Shown here in pieces: positions 44,938 through 54,406 of a stretch of DNA of 64,000 bases. Each line of letters starts with the position of its first letter. The first letter of the stretch is position 1. The position numbers were made by a program, and so were the translations under genes. The stretch is from an uncultured Sphingomonas sp. (lineage in GTDB: Bacteria > Pseudomonadota > Alphaproteobacteria > Sphingomonadales > Sphingomonadaceae): the NCBI RefSeq assembly GCF_902806265.1, contig NZ_CADCVZ010000001.1, positions 62,001 through 126,000 on the forward strand. The letters are read 5' to 3'. The notes below the pieces were generated by a model. The model had not been told where the DNA came from and did not search any database. It saw nothing but the letters and a program-made list of their open reading frames with translations.

Positions 44938-46942
44938 GGTCGGGCGGCACCGCTTCCGCGGCGAAGGTGGCGATCGCCTCGTCCAAGGGCATCATCTGCT
45001 GACGATCGTCAGAGCCCAGGCGGCGGACCGCCACCGTGCCTTCCTCCGCTTCGCGCTTGCCGACGACCAGCAGCAGCGGGACCTTGGCCAGCGAATGTTC
45101 GCGCACCTTGTAGTTGATCTTCTCGTTGCGAAGGTCGGTGTCGGCCCGCAGCCCCGCCGCGCGGAGCTTGGCCGCGACCTCCTCGGCATAGCCGTCCGCG
45201 TCCGACACGATGGTCGCGACCACCGCCTGCACTGGCGCCAGCCACAGCGGGAACCGGCCCGCGTGATGCTCGATGAGAATGCCGATGAACCGCTCGAACG
45301 ACCCCAGGATCGCGCGGTGCAGCATGACCGGGCGGTGCCGGGCGCCGTCCTCGCCGACATAGGTCGCGTCCAGCCGTTCCGGCAACACCGTGTCGGTTTG
45401 GATCGTCCCGACCTGCCAGGTCCGCCCGATTGCGTCCGTGAGATGAAATTCAAGCTTGGGCGCATAGAAGGCGCCTTCGCCCGGCAGCTCCTCCCAGCCG
45501 AACTCCGCCGTGTTGCGGCCGGTCGCCGCCACCGCATCGCGCAGCGATTGCTCCGACCAGTCCCACATCTCGTCGGATCCGAACCGCTTGTCAGGCCGCA
45601 GCGCGAGCTTGATCGCGTATTTGTCGAAACCGAGGTCATGGTAGACGCGGTCGAGCAGGTCGCAGAACAACGCGACCTCCTCCACCAGCTGGTCCTCGCG
45701 GCAGAAGATGTGCGCGTCGTCCTGCGTGAACTGCCGCACCCGCATCAGCCCGTGCAGCGCGCCGTGGGGCTCGTTGCGGTGGCAGCAACCGAACTCGGCC
45801 ATGCGCAGCGGCAGGTCGCGATAGCTGGTGATGCCCTGTTTGAAAATCAGCACGTGCGCCGGGCAGTTCATCGGCTTCAGCGCCATCAGCTGCGCGTCGC
45901 CCGACAGCACCGGCCCTTCGTCCTCGCCCGACGGGATCTCGTCCGGCACGATGAACATGTTCTCGCGATATTTGCCCCAGTGGCCGCTCTTCTCCCACTG
46001 GCGCGCGTCCATCAGCTGCGGGGTCTTCACCTCCTGATAGCCGCCTGCGTCCAGCCGCCGGCGCATGTAGGCCTCAAGCTCGCGCCAGATGAGATAGCCC
46101 TTGGGGTGCCAGAAGATGGACCCGTGCGCCTCCTCCTGCAGGTGGAACAGATCCATCTCGCGCCCGATCTTGCGATGGTCGCGTTTGGCCGCCTCCTCCA
46201 GCCGGGTAAGGTGCTCGGCGAGCTGCTTCTTATTGAGCCACGCCGTGCCGTAGATGCGGCTCAGCATCGGGTTGGCCGGATCGCCGCGCCAGTAGGCGCC
46301 CGACACCCGCGTCAGCTTGAACGCCTGCGGGTCGAGCTTCCCGGTCGAGGCGAGGTGCGGCCCGCGGCAGAGGTCCAGCCAATTGTGGTCGGCCTTGCCG
46401 GAACGATACATGGTGATCGGCTCGCCCTTGGGCAGTTCCATCACCCACTCGGCCTTGAAGCTCTCGCCCTGACGCCGGAAGAAGTCGCGCACGTCCTCGC
46501 GCTGCCACACTTCGCGGATCAGCGGCTCATCGCGGCCGATAACGCGGCGCATCTCCTCTTCGATCGTCGGCAGGTCCTCTTCGGTGAACGGGCCACGGCC
46601 GGGCGCCGGCGCGAAGTCGTAGTAGAAGCCATCGTCCGTCGCGGGACCGAAGGTGATCTGCGTCCCCGGGTAGAGGTTCTGCACCGCCTCCGCGAGCACA
46701 TGCGCGAAGTCGTGGCGGACCAGCTCCAGCGCGTCCCTTTCGTCGCGCGCGGTGATCAGCGCGAGTTCGGCATCTTCCTCGAACGGGCGGGTGATGTCGC
46801 GCACCTCGCCGTTGACGCGCGCCGCCAGCGCCGCCTTGGCCAGCCCCGGCCCGATCGCCGCGGCGACGTCAGCGGGAGTCGAACCTTCCGGCATCTCCCG
46901 GACCGACCCGTCCGGGAGCGAGATCTTGAACATCTTGGACAT
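44918..46942 (-). CDS. thrS: Threonyl-tRNA synthetase
   Basis: 674 aa class II synthetase. N-terminal TGS domain at 1-65 ([20 protein letters not shown]). Editing/SAD domain at about 70-230 with the zinc-site motifs [13 protein letters not shown] and [11 protein letters not shown]. Catalytic core at about 260-555 (motif 2 [30 protein letters not shown], motif 3 [19 protein letters not shown]). Anticodon-binding domain at about 560-674 ([19 protein letters not shown]). ATG 46940-46942 (MSKMFKIS); ATG 46933 is also possible. It heads the thrS-orf-infC run. Confidence 0.98.
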   Translation of the reverse strand: MSKMFKISLPDGSVREMPEGSTPADVAAAIGPGLAKAALAARVNGEVRDITRPFEEDAELALITARDERDALELVRHDFAHVLAEAVQNLYPGTQITFGPATDDGFYYDFAPAPGRGPFTEEDLPTIEEEMRRVIGRDEPLIREVWQREDVRDFFRRQGESFKAEWVMELPKGEPITMYRSGKADHNWLDLCRGPHLASTGKLDPQAFKLTRVSGAYWRGDPANPMLSRIYGTAWLNKKQLAEHLTRLEEAAKRDHRKIGREMDLFHLQEEAHGSIFWHPKGYLIWRELEAYMRRRLDAGGYQEVKTPQLMDARQWEKSGHWGKYRENMFIVPDEIPSGEDEGPVLSGDAQLMALKPMNCPAHVLIFKQGITSYRDLPLRMAEFGCCHRNEPHGALHGLMRVRQFTQDDAHIFCREDQLVEEVALFCDLLDRVYHDLGFDKYAIKLALRPDKRFGSDEMWDWSEQSLRDAVAATGRNTAEFGWEELPGEGAFYAPKLEFHLTDAIGRTWQVGTIQTDTVLPERLDATYVGEDGARHRPVMLHRAILGSFERFIGILIEHHAGRFPLWLAPVQAVVATIVSDADGYAEEVAAKLRAAGLRADTDLRNEKINYKVREHSLAKVPLLLVVGKREAEEGTVAVRRLGSDDRQQMMPLDEAIATFAAEAVPPDLVRRPG

Positions 46943-46991
46943 AGACCGCGTATGTAGCGATTGCGCGAGCCGATGTGCACCCCCCAAGGGC

Positions 46992-47273
46992 TTACCGCCC
47001 GAGCGGCTCCGCGCTGAGAACAAGGGGAGCAGGGCAGCCACCTATCCTACGGTCCACCGCGGCGAACATGTTCGCCTCAGGCAACTGGTCAAGCGGGATG
47101 GCCTGCGGGCGCTCGGCCTGCTTGCGGGCGAGCGACATGGGCGTCTCCGGACAGTCTGCCGGCTGCTGCAGCGGGTTCACCACCGGCATGTTCGTGACCG
47201 GCGTCGGTGCTACGATGGGCTCGGCCGGGGCACCGAGAGCGACGGCGGCAAAGGGAAGCAGCAAGGTGCGCAT
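46992..47273 (-). CDS. Small exported protein, function unknown
   Basis: 93 aa from ATG 47271-47273 with a GGAGG box. A short signal peptide ([16 protein letters not shown]) precedes a proline-rich segment ([17 protein letters not shown]). Two cysteines occur in ADCPETPM and GGCPAPLV, and [20 protein letters not shown] lies between them. No family recognised. It stands between sufA and thrS, 48 bases ahead of thrS on the same strand. Confidence 0.65.
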   Translation of the reverse strand: MRTLLLPFAAVALGAPAEPIVAPTPVTNMPVVNPLQQPADCPETPMSLARKQAERPQAIPLDQLPEANMFAAVDRRIGGCPAPLVLSAEPLGR

Positions 47274-47312
47274 GACTCGCCTCCTCATCCGCCGAGCATA
47301 CCATAGCTTGCG

Positions 47313-47669
47313 CTAGACGGTGAAGCTTTCTCCGCAGCCGCAGGCGCCCTTGGCGTTCGGATTGGTAAACACGAACCCCGCGGTGAAATCGTCCTCGCAC
47401 CAGTCCATGACCGAGCCCACCAGATAGAGGATCGACCCGCCGTCGACGTAGAAGGTCCCGCCGGGCGTCTCGATTTTTTCGTCGAACCTGTCCTCGGCGT
47501 TGACGTAGTCGACCGAGTAGGCGAGCCCCGAGCAGCCGCGGCGCGGGGTGGAGAGCTTGACCCCGACCGCCCCTTCAGGCGCGCGCGACATGAGTTCGGC
47601 CACGCGCTGCTCGGCAGCTGGCGTCAGCGCGATCGCGGCCGGGCGTATGCGGGTCTTGACCTCAACCAT
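47313..47669 (-). CDS. sufA: A-type iron-sulfur carrier (SufA/HesB family)
   Basis: 118 aa carrier that delivers Fe-S clusters to apo-proteins. The three conserved cysteines are seen: STPRRGCSGLAY near residue 46 and the C-terminal KGACGCGESF. FYVDGGSILYLVGSVMDW and GFVFTNPNA are typical of the family. ATG 47667-47669 overlaps the stop of the preceding sufT by one base. It is the last gene of the suf operon. Confidence 0.95.
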   Translation of the reverse strand: MVEVKTRIRPAAIALTPAAEQRVAELMSRAPEGAVGVKLSTPRRGCSGLAYSVDYVNAEDRFDEKIETPGGTFYVDGGSILYLVGSVMDWCEDDFTAGFVFTNPNAKGACGCGESFTV

Positions 47670-48142
47670 CACAACATCCCCAATTCGAGCCGCGCCTCGT
47701 CGCTCATCTTTGATGGGTCCCAGGGCGGGTCCCAGACAAGCTTGACCTCGGCATCGCGCACGCCCGGTACTGACAGCACCCGCAGCTCGACCTCGCCCGG
47801 CATCGACTCCGCGACCGGGCAGTGCGGCGTCGTCAGGGTCATGGTGACCACCGCGTCGCAATTCTCGCTGACCGCCACGTCATAGATCAGCCCGAGCTCG
47901 TAGATGTCGACCGGAATCTCGGGATCGTAGATGGTCTTCAGCGTCTCGACGATCGCCGCCTGCAAGTCGCCGCCCGTCCCGTGCGCGGGTGCCTCGGCCG
48001 GCTTCTCGGCCAGGAAGCCCGCCAGATAGTCGCGCTTGCGCTCGAAAGTCTCCGACGGCGTCTCAAGCTCCACCCGGGCGCGCGGCGGCGGCGTCACTTC
48101 CGTCACTTCCTCGATCTCGATCCTGCGTTCCTCACCCATCAT
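47669..48142 (-). CDS. sufT: SUF-system MIP18/DUF59 protein SufT
   Basis: 157 aa. The DUF59 (MIP18) domain at about 62-150 shows VETLKTIYDPEIPVDIYELG, VTMTLTTPHCPVAESMPGEV and VKLVWDPPWDPSKMSDEARL; the conserved Cys is in PHCPVAE. Residues 1-60 are a variable leader rich in Glu, Pro and Arg. Such proteins help in Fe-S cluster maturation or transfer. The start ATG 48140-48142 overlaps the sufS stop (ATGA); ATG 48139 and 48154 are alternatives. Confidence 0.93.
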   Translation of the reverse strand: MMGEERRIEIEEVTEVTPPPRARVELETPSETFERKRDYLAGFLAEKPAEAPAHGTGGDLQAAIVETLKTIYDPEIPVDIYELGLIYDVAVSENCDAVVTMTLTTPHCPVAESMPGEVELRVLSVPGVRDAEVKLVWDPPWDPSKMSDEARLELGML

Positions 48143-49329
48143 CCGAATATCCATTGCACGCGCTTGAGCCCATCCACCAGCGCATCGATGTCAGAGCTGT
48201 CCGAGTGCGCCGCAAAGCTCGCCCGGCAGGTCGCGGGAACGCCGAGCAACTCCATCAGCGGCTGGGCGCAATGGTGCCCGGCCCGGATCGCCACGCCCGC
48301 GTCGTCCAAGATGGTGCCGACGTCGTGCGGATGCACCCCCTCGACCTCGAAACTGACGATGCCGGCGCTCTCGTCCGGCCCGAACAGCCGGACGAAGCCG
48401 AGTGCACGCAAGCGCTCGCGGCCCTCCGCGACCAGGGCCGCCTCATGCCGGTGAAGCCGCTCGACCCCGATCCCTTCGACCCAGTCGATCGCTGCGGCCA
48501 GCCCGATGCCGCCGACAATGTGCGGGGTGCCCGCCTCGAACCGCTGGGGCGGGGGCATGAAGGTGGTGCGCGCGAAGCTCACCTGATCGATCATCGCGCC
48601 GCCGCCCTGCCATGGCGGCATGGACTCGAGCAGCGCCTTGCGCCCCCACAGCACACCGATGCCGGTCGGCCCATAGAGCTTGTGGCCGGAGTAGGTGTAG
48701 AAATCGGCACCGATCGCCCGCACGTCCACCGGCAGTCGCGGCGCGGACTGACAGCCGTCGAGCAGCAGCAGCGCGCCAGCCTTGTGCGCGATCTCCGCCG
48801 CCCGCTTCGTGTCGAGGATCGAGCCGAGCACGTTGGACACATGCGCGAAGGCGACCACACGGTGCTGGTCGGCCACCAGCCGCTCAGCCGCGTCGAGGTC
48901 AATCCGCCCGTCGCTGGTCAGCGGCACCACGTCGATTTCGTAGCCCGCGAGCTGCCAAGGCACGATGTTGCTGTGGTGCTCCAGCGCGGACAGCAGCACG
49001 CGGGTGCGGCCCTCCTTGGGCAGCACCTGCGCAACGAGGTTGATCGCCTCGGTCGCGCCGCGGGTGAAGATCGTCTCCTCGGCCGCGCCGCCGATGAGGT
49101 TCGCCGCCCGCGCCCGCGCCGCCTCATAGGCCAGGGTCATGTCGGCCGAGCGCTGGTACACGCCGCGGTGCACGGAGGCGTAGTCCTGCGCATAGGCGCG
49201 CGCGATGGCGTCGATCACCGCCTGCGGCTTCTGCGCGGAGACAGCGGAGTCGAGATAATGCCAGCCGGCGATCGCCGGGAACTGGTCGCGGACGTCCAGG
49301 TTCGCGTGAATGGTGGTCTGCAGGTTCAT
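48139..49329 (-). CDS. sufS: Cysteine desulfurase SufS
   Basis: 396 aa PLP enzyme that takes sulfur from cysteine for Fe-S assembly. YLDSAVSAQKPQAVIDAI is near residue 25. The PLP-Lys is in YTYSGHKLYGPTGIGVLWG near 220. The active-site Cys region near 355 is IRAGHHCAQPLMELLGVPAT (group II SufS type). C-terminal VPATCRASFAAHSDSSDIDA. ATG 49327-49329 overlaps the sufD stop (ATGA). No SufE gene is in the window, so the sulfur acceptor is either SufBCD itself or encoded elsewhere. Confidence 0.97.
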   Translation of the reverse strand: MNLQTTIHANLDVRDQFPAIAGWHYLDSAVSAQKPQAVIDAIARAYAQDYASVHRGVYQRSADMTLAYEAARARAANLIGGAAEETIFTRGATEAINLVAQVLPKEGRTRVLLSALEHHSNIVPWQLAGYEIDVVPLTSDGRIDLDAAERLVADQHRVVAFAHVSNVLGSILDTKRAAEIAHKAGALLLLDGCQSAPRLPVDVRAIGADFYTYSGHKLYGPTGIGVLWGRKALLESMPPWQGGGAMIDQVSFARTTFMPPPQRFEAGTPHIVGGIGLAAAIDWVEGIGVERLHRHEAALVAEGRERLRALGFVRLFGPDESAGIVSFEVEGVHPHDVGTILDDAGVAIRAGHHCAQPLMELLGVPATCRASFAAHSDSSDIDALVDGLKRVQWIFG

Positions 49330-50075
49330 GCCACCACACTCCTGAGCGCCGCGCGGCTGGCCTCGATCAGCGCCTCGCGCTGCGCTTCGTCCGCCACCTC
49401 GTCCCACAGCTGCAGCACGAATCCCTCCAGCAGCAGCGCCTTGGCGCTCGCCGGATCGAGCCCGCGGCTCAGCGCATAGAACAGCTGGTCGGGGTCGAGC
49501 TCGCCGACGCTAGCGCCGTGTGCGCATTTCACGTCGTCGGCGTAGATCTCCAACTCGGGCTTGCAGTTGGCGGTTGCGCCGCGGTCGAGGAGCATGGCCT
49601 TGACCGACTGCTCGCCGTCGGTCTTCTGCGCATGCCGCGCCACTGCGACCTTGCCGAGATAGCTGCCGGTCGCGGTGCCGGCGAGGACGCTGCGCACGGT
49701 CTGGCGCGAGGTGCCGTTCGGCTCCAGGTGGCGGACCGCCGTCACGATCTCCTGGGTTGCCTTGCCGCCGCCGATGTTGGCCGCATGCAGCGCAAAGTGC
49801 GCGCCCTCGTGCATGGCAACGTCCAGCTCGACCCGGCCGTATTGCGGTGCGGTGTTGAGCGCGAAGATGTCGATCGACGCGCCCGCGGCGAGCTCAACCT
49901 GCACCGTGCGGACGCCGACGGGCGAGCCGTCGCCGATCCACACCTGCTGCCGGGCCTCGCCTTTGGCCAGCGTGATCGTCTCGGCGCCGGGCAGCTCGTC
50001 CCAGACGCTTTTCAGCGCATCCAGGTCGGCGTAGCGCCAGGCCTCCGCCTTGCGGGTGGGAAAGGGCGCGGTCAT
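49326..50075 (-). CDS. sufD: Fe-S scaffold subunit SufD
   Basis: 249 aa, shorter than gamma-proteobacterial SufD (about 420 aa) because it mainly keeps the C-terminal beta-helix: RKAEAWRYADLDAL near the start, NIGGGKATQEIVTAVRHLEP in the middle, LLDRGATANCKPELEIYADD and VKCAHGASVGELDPDQLFYA near residue 190. This short form is known in alphaproteobacteria. It pairs with SufB and the ATPase SufC. It overlaps both neighbours by four bases. Confidence 0.94.
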   Translation of the reverse strand: MTAPFPTRKAEAWRYADLDALKSVWDELPGAETITLAKGEARQQVWIGDGSPVGVRTVQVELAAGASIDIFALNTAPQYGRVELDVAMHEGAHFALHAANIGGGKATQEIVTAVRHLEPNGTSRQTVRSVLAGTATGSYLGKVAVARHAQKTDGEQSVKAMLLDRGATANCKPELEIYADDVKCAHGASVGELDPDQLFYALSRGLDPASAKALLLEGFVLQLWDEVADEAQREALIEASRAALRSVVA

Positions 50076-50812
50076 GCGAGCTCCGTGTAACCTTCGCGCT
50101 CAAGCTCGACCGCCAGCTCCGGACCGCCGCTCCGCACGATCCGCCCTTCAGCCAGCACATGCACCTTGTCCGGCCGGGCCACCTCCAGCAGCCGTTGGTA
50201 GTGGGTGATCAGCAGCGCCCCGCGATCGGGCGCGCGCATGATCCGGTTGATGCCGGCGCCGACGATCCGCAGCGCGTCGATGTCGAGCCCGCTGTCCGTC
50301 TCATCCAGCACCGCGAAACGCGGGCGCATGATGCCCATCTGGACCATCTCGGCGCGCTTCTTCTCGCCGCCGGAGAAGCCGACGTTGACCGGGCGCTTGA
50401 GCATCTCGACGTCCATGCCCAGCTCCGTCGCCTCGGCGCGGGCCAGTCGGATGAACTCGGCGCCCGACAGCTCCGCCTCGCCGCGGGCGCGGCGCTGGGC
50501 GTTGAGGCTCTCGCGGATGAACTGCATGGACGAGACACCCGGAATCTCGACCGGGTACTGGAAGCCGAGGAACAGGCCTGCGGCGGCGCGCTCGTGCGGC
50601 TCCTGCGCCAGCAGGTCCTCGCCCATGAAGGTCGCGGAACCGTCCGTCACCTCATAGCCCGGCCGCCCGCCAAGCACATAGGCGAGCGTCGACTTGCCCG
50701 CCCCGTTCGGCCCCATGATCGCATGCACCTCGCCCGCCGGAACGGTAAGGGTGAGGCCGTTCAGGATCGGCTTGTCCGCGACGGTCGCGTGGAGGTTGGT
50801 GATTTGGAGCAT
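50072..50812 (-). CDS. sufC: Fe-S assembly ATPase SufC
   Basis: 246 aa ABC-type cytosolic ATPase of the SufBCD scaffold. Walker A is MGPNGAGKSTLAYVL near residue 34. The signature NVGFSGGEKKRAEMVQM is near 148, Walker B FAVLDETDSGLDIDALRIV near 170, and the switch ITHYQRLLEV near 205. ATG 50810-50812. It starts 7 bases after the small unknown gene that separates it from sufB. Confidence 0.98.
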   Translation of the reverse strand: MLQITNLHATVADKPILNGLTLTVPAGEVHAIMGPNGAGKSTLAYVLGGRPGYEVTDGSATFMGEDLLAQEPHERAAAGLFLGFQYPVEIPGVSSMQFIRESLNAQRRARGEAELSGAEFIRLARAEATELGMDVEMLKRPVNVGFSGGEKKRAEMVQMGIMRPRFAVLDETDSGLDIDALRIVGAGINRIMRAPDRGALLITHYQRLLEVARPDKVHVLAEGRIVRSGGPELAVELEREGYTELA

Positions 50813-50819
50813 GTCTGCT

Positions 50820-51074
50820 TCAGTTTCCCCGACAATTGCTCAAACGCGAGTTGAACCGAGTGATGAACTCTTCAACTTCCACCTCGACTGCGGCAAATTC
50901 CCGCCGCTCCTTGGCTGTGGGCGAACGGTGCGACCCGTCAGGGCGACGCAAAGCGCGATTAAGTTGTTCGATGCGGACAGTCGTGCGGCCGGTAAATGCA
51001 CCCTGCTCGCGCCGCACATCGGCGCAGGGCTCGGCCGATGACATGGCAGTAAAGGCGAAAACCAACAGGCTCAC
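50820..51074 (-). CDS. Small exported protein of unknown function between sufB and sufC
   Basis: 84 aa, GTG start at 51072-51074 overlapping the sufB stop (GTGA). A short hydrophobic N-terminus ([15 protein letters not shown]) looks like a signal peptide. The rest is charged and helical ([36 protein letters not shown]) with two cysteines (EPCADV and LSNCRG). Codon use is less GC-biased at third positions than in the suf genes around it. No family recognised. An exported product inside a cytosolic Fe-S operon is unexpected, so the link may be only positional. Confidence 0.68.
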   Translation of the reverse strand: MSLLVFAFTAMSSAEPCADVRREQGAFTGRTTVRIEQLNRALRRPDGSHRSPTAKERREFAAVEVEVEEFITRFNSRLSNCRGN

Positions 51075-52552
51075 CCAACGCTCCCCTCAAGGCTGATCCC
51101 CAGCAGCTTCTGCGCTTCCACGGCGAACTCCATCGGCAGCTGCTTCAGCACCTCGCGGGCGAAGCCGTTGACGATCAACGCCACCGCCGCCTCCTGATCG
51201 AGCCCGCGCGCCATGGCGTAGAACAGCTGGTCCTCGCTGATCTTGGACGTGGTCGCTTCATGCTCGATGGTCGCGGTCGGGTTCTTGACCTCGATGTAGG
51301 GCACGGTGTGCGAGCCGCACTGGTCGCCCAGCAGCAGGCTGTCGCACTGGGTGAAGTTGCGGACGTTCTCCGCGCCGGGCAGCACCTTCACCAGCCCGCG
51401 ATAGGTGTTGTCGGAGCGGCCGGCGCTGATGCCCTTGCTGACGATGGTCGAGCGGGTATTCGCGCCGATGTGCACCATCTTGGTGCCGGTGTCGGCCTGC
51501 TGCCGGTTGTTGGTCAGCGCGACCGAGTAGAACTCGCCGACGCTGCCCTCGCCCTTGAGGATGCAGCTGGGATACTTCCAGGTGATCGCGCTGCCGGTCT
51601 CGACCTGGGTCCAGCTGACCTTGGAGCGCGCGCCCGAGCACATCGCCCGCTTGGTGACGAAGTTGTAGATCCCGCCGCGGCCTTCCGCGTCGCCGGGGTA
51701 CCAGTTCTGGACGGTGGAGTATTTCACCTCCGCGTCCTCGTGCGCGAAGATCTCGACCACCGCGGCATGAAGCTGGTTCTCGTCGCGCATCGGCGCGGTG
51801 CAGCCTTCGAGGTAGCTGACATAGCTGCCCTTGTCGGCGACGATCAGGGTGCGCTCGAACTGGCCGGTGTTCTCGGCATTGATGCGGAAATAGGTCGACA
51901 GCTCCATCGGGCAGCGGACGCCTTCGGGAATGTAGACGAAGGTGCCGTCGGAGAAGACCGCCGAGTTCAAGCAGGCGAAGAAGTTGTCGCGCTGCGGCAC
52001 GACCGAGCCGAGGTACTTGCGGACGAGGTCGGGATATTCCTTCACCGCCTCCGAGATCGAGCGGAAGATGACCCCCGCCCGCTCCAGCTCCTCGCGGAAG
52101 GTGGTGGCGACCGAGACGCTGTCGAACACCGCGTCCACCGCGACCTTGCGCGCGCCCTCGACGCCGGCGAGCACCTTCTGCTCCTCGATCGGGATGCCGA
52201 GCTTCTCGTAGGTGCGGCGGATCTCCGGATCGAGCTCGTCGAGCGAGGCGAGTGTCGGCCGCTTCTTGGGCTCCGCGTAATAATAGGAGTCCTGGTAGTC
52301 GATCGCCGGGATGTGGAGCTTGGCCCAGTCGACCTCCTCCATCTCCAGCCAGGCGCGATAGCCCTTCAGCCGCCATTGCAGCAGCCACTCGGGCTCGCCC
52401 TTCTTGGCGCTGATAAAGCGAACAGTATCCTCGCTCAGTCCCTTGGGCGCGAACTCGGACTCGATGTCGCTGGTGAAGCCCCACTCATAAGTGGCGAGCT
52501 TCTCCGCTGCCTCGTGGGCTTCGCGGTTCTTGAGTGCGATTTCCTGGTTCAT
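51071..52552 (-). CDS. sufB: Fe-S cluster scaffold SufB
   Basis: 493 aa core scaffold on which clusters are built with SufC and Suf[21 protein letters not shown] is near the start. The beta-helix core carries [60 protein letters not shown] and [20 protein letters not shown], with the conserved Cys and the C-terminal-region motif [23 protein letters not shown] 52550-52552 is one base after the Rrf2 stop (TAAGATG). Its AGGA box lies at the very edge of a palindromic repeat. Confidence 0.98.
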   Translation of the reverse strand: MNQEIALKNREAHEAAEKLATYEWGFTSDIESEFAPKGLSEDTVRFISAKKGEPEWLLQWRLKGYRAWLEMEEVDWAKLHIPAIDYQDSYYYAEPKKRPTLASLDELDPEIRRTYEKLGIPIEEQKVLAGVEGARKVAVDAVFDSVSVATTFREELERAGVIFRSISEAVKEYPDLVRKYLGSVVPQRDNFFACLNSAVFSDGTFVYIPEGVRCPMELSTYFRINAENTGQFERTLIVADKGSYVSYLEGCTAPMRDENQLHAAVVEIFAHEDAEVKYSTVQNWYPGDAEGRGGIYNFVTKRAMCSGARSKVSWTQVETGSAITWKYPSCILKGEGSVGEFYSVALTNNRQQADTGTKMVHIGANTRSTIVSKGISAGRSDNTYRGLVKVLPGAENVRNFTQCDSLLLGDQCGSHTVPYIEVKNPTATIEHEATTSKISEDQLFYAMARGLDQEAAVALIVNGFAREVLKQLPMEFAVEAQKLLGISLEGSVG

Positions 52553-52553
52553 C

Positions 52554-53042
52554 TTATCCTTGCACCCCGGCGAAAGCCGGGGCCCAGTCGTGAGTGTTAC
52601 GCGCAGTAATTGAGGGCTGGACCCCGGCGTTCGCCGGGGTCCTTGCGAGTTGTTCGAGTGTGACCGCGGCCAATGCCCCGCGGACCGCGCGGCTGACCAC
52701 GCTCATGTGCGGCTTGACCCGGCAGTGTGCGTCGAGCGCGCAGTCGGATGCTTCCTCCGAGCCGCTGCACTGGGTCATGGCAATCGGCCCTTCCACCGCC
52801 TCGACCATGTCGGCCAGGCTGATGTCGGTGGGCGAGCCCGCCAGAACGAACCCACCGCCGGCCCCGCGAACGCTCTGAAGCAGGCCCGCGCCCGCCAGCT
52901 TGCCCATCAGCTTCTGCGCAGTCGGCACCGGCACGCCAGTCTCCGCCGCCAGCGCGGCCGCGGACAGGCGCTCACCCGCGGGGCTGCGAGCGGCGGCGGT
53001 CATGATCACGACCGCGTAATCGGCGAGATGGGTCAGGCGCAT
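52554..53042 (-). CDS. SUF-operon Rrf2 family regulator with repeat-derived C-terminus
   Basis: 162 aa Fe-S-sensing repressor of the SUF type. Winged helix at 1-70 ([52 protein letters not shown]). Three cluster cysteines are C92, C101 and C107 ([17 protein letters not shown]). The natural protein seems to end near residue 134; residues 135-162 (TPANAGVQ... [10 protein letters not shown]) are encoded by a palindromic repeat. It probably responds to iron or cluster status and controls the operon it heads. Confidence 0.93.
   Translation of the reverse strand: MRLTHLADYAVVIMTAAARSPAGERLSAAALAAETGVPVPTAQKLMGKLAGAGLLQSVRGAGGGFVLAGSPTDISLADMVEAVEGPIAMTQCSGSEEASDCALDAHCRVKPHMSVVSRAVRGALAAVTLEQLARTPANAGVQPSITARNTHDWAPAFAGVQG
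52558..52645. repeat. Palindromic repeat forming the Rrf2 C-terminus and abutting sufB
   Basis: Two strong hairpins in inverted arrangement: CCCCGGC-GAAA-GCCGGGG at 52565-52582 and CCCCGGC-GTTC-GCCGGGG at 52622-52639, with flanking GGGCCCAGTC and GGGCTGGA arms. The element lies wholly within the last 28 codons of the Rrf2 gene, and its end supplies the bases just ahead of the sufB ribosome-binding site. Confidence 0.88.
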
Positions 53043-53103
53043 TGCTAATCGGAGCTTTCCTGTCCGATTTAGCGCATCCGCCCCGATTTACAACGGTGTG
53101 CGC

Positions 53104-53862
53104 CTAGATCTTCACGCTTCCAACAGCACGTCGGATCAGCGCGCGCGGCAGGAAGCGCTGGCTCTGCGCGGCGACCTTGTTGACGACGCCTGGAACGATG
53201 ATCGCCTGGTTGCGGTCGAGTGCCGCGAGCCCCGCCGCGACCACTTCCGCGCTGCCGGCACCGAGCTTGTTGAAGGTCTGCGCCTTGCCGAAGCCTGCGA
53301 CCTCCGCGAACTCGGTCGCGACCGGGCCGGGGCAGAGCGCGGTCACGTGGATGCCGGCCCCGCGCATCTCCTCGTGCAAGGCCTCGGTGAAGCTCAGCAC
53401 ATAGGCCTTGGTGGCGAAATAGACCGCCATGCCCGGGCCGGCCTGAAAGGCGGCGGTGGACGCGACGTTGAGGATGCCGCCGCGCCGCCGCTCGAGCATG
53501 CCGGGCAGCACGGCGTGCGCCAGGTCGGTCAGCACGCCGCAGTTGAGGTCGATCATCTGCCGCAGCGTCGGGCCATCATGCGCGGCGAAGCGCCCGGCCA
53601 GGCCGAACCCGGCATTGTTGACCAGCAAATCGACATGCTCGTCGTGCGCGGCCACGTCCGCCATGAGACGCTCGGCCGCGTCCGCCTGCGACAGGTCCAG
53701 GGCGACCGCGCGGGCGTTGCCGAGCTCGGCAGCAAGCGCCTCAATCCGCTCCTTGCGGCGCGCTACCAGCAGGAGGCGAGCGCCATCGGCCAACAGCTGC
53801 CGGGCGAAGTCGGCGCCAAGTCCCGCGGACGCGCCGGTGACGAGGGCGATGGGTTGGGTCAT
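53104..53862 (-). CDS. Short-chain dehydrogenase/reductase
   Basis: 252 aa NAD(P)-dependent oxidoreductase of the classical SDR family, DltE-like. Cofactor motif LVTGASAGLGADFARQL near residue 8. NNAGFGLAG near 85. The catalytic Ser is in LNVASTAAFQAGPGMAVYFATKAYV (partly quoted), with Tyr-x3-Lys near 155. CPGPVATEF follows. Arg in VARRKERIEAL suggests NADP preference. The substrate is unknown. ATG 53860-53862; upstream sequence is a palindromic repeat, so the longer open frame to 54018 is rejected. Confidence 0.92.
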   Translation of the reverse strand: MTQPIALVTGASAGLGADFARQLLADGARLLLVARRKERIEALAAELGNARAVALDLSQADAAERLMADVAAHDEHVDLLVNNAGFGLAGRFAAHDGPTLRQMIDLNCGVLTDLAHAVLPGMLERRRGGILNVASTAAFQAGPGMAVYFATKAYVLSFTEALHEEMRGAGIHVTALCPGPVATEFAEVAGFGKAQTFNKLGAGSAEVVAAGLAALDRNQAIIVPGVVNKVAAQSQRFLPRALIRRAVGSVKI

Positions 53863-53869
53863 CTCGTTT

Positions 53870-53948
53870 GTACCCCTGCGAAGCCAAGGGTCCAGTGACC
53901 TTTCCCCGGCCATGGAAGTGAACTGGGCTTCTGCCTTCGCAGGAGCAC
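53870..53948. repeat. Palindromic repeat between the SDR and cyclophilin genes
   Basis: Left arm GTACCCCTGCGAAGCCAAGG and right arm (complement strand) GTGCTCCTGCGAAGGCAGAA are imperfect inverted copies; the pattern continues as CCAGT and CCCAGT. It fills the gap between the SDR gene and the cyclophilin stop, and touches that stop codon at 53948-53950. Confidence 0.78.
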
Positions 53949-54406
53949 TAAGCCACGACCGCCTTTTCGATCTTCCCCGGCTCCCGCGGCGGCTCGCCCA
54001 CCGGCAGCTTGTCGACATATTCCATCCCGCTCTCGACTTGGCCCCACACCGTATATTGCCGGTTGAGGAAGCTCGCGTCGTCGAAGCAGATGAAGAATTG
54101 GCTGTTGGCGGTGTTCGGCTGGTTAGTCCGCGCCATGGAGCAGGTGCCCCGCACGTGCGGCTCCGCGTTGAACTCGGCCTTGAGGTCCGGCTCCTTCGAG
54201 CCGCCGCTGCCGCTGCCGGTGGGATCGCCGCCCTGGGCCATGAAGCCCCGGATCACGCGGTGAAACACTACACCGTCGTAGAAGCCATCGCTCGCCAGCT
54301 TGGCGATGCGCTCGACGTGGCCGGGCGCCAGGTCGGGCCGCAGGCGGATGACGACGTCGCCGCCGGTCGAAAGGGTCAAGGTCAGCGTTTGCGGCGCGTC
54401 GGCCAT
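53948..54406 (-). CDS. Cyclophilin-type peptidyl-prolyl cis-trans isomerase
   Basis: 152 aa single-domain cyclophilin without a signal peptide, so cytosolic. Active-site motifs are VVFHRVIRGFMAQGGDPTGS near residue 47 (Arg of the FHR motif), GTCSMARTNQPNTANSQFFI near 90, and LNRQYTVWGQVESGMEYVD near 115. ATG 54404-54406. It catalyses proline isomerisation in protein folding. It is divergent from mgtE. Confidence 0.95.
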   Translation of the reverse strand: MADAPQTLTLTLSTGGDVVIRLRPDLAPGHVERIAKLASDGFYDGVVFHRVIRGFMAQGGDPTGSGSGGSKEPDLKAEFNAEPHVRGTCSMARTNQPNTANSQFFICFDDASFLNRQYTVWGQVESGMEYVDKLPVGEPPREPGKIEKAVVA

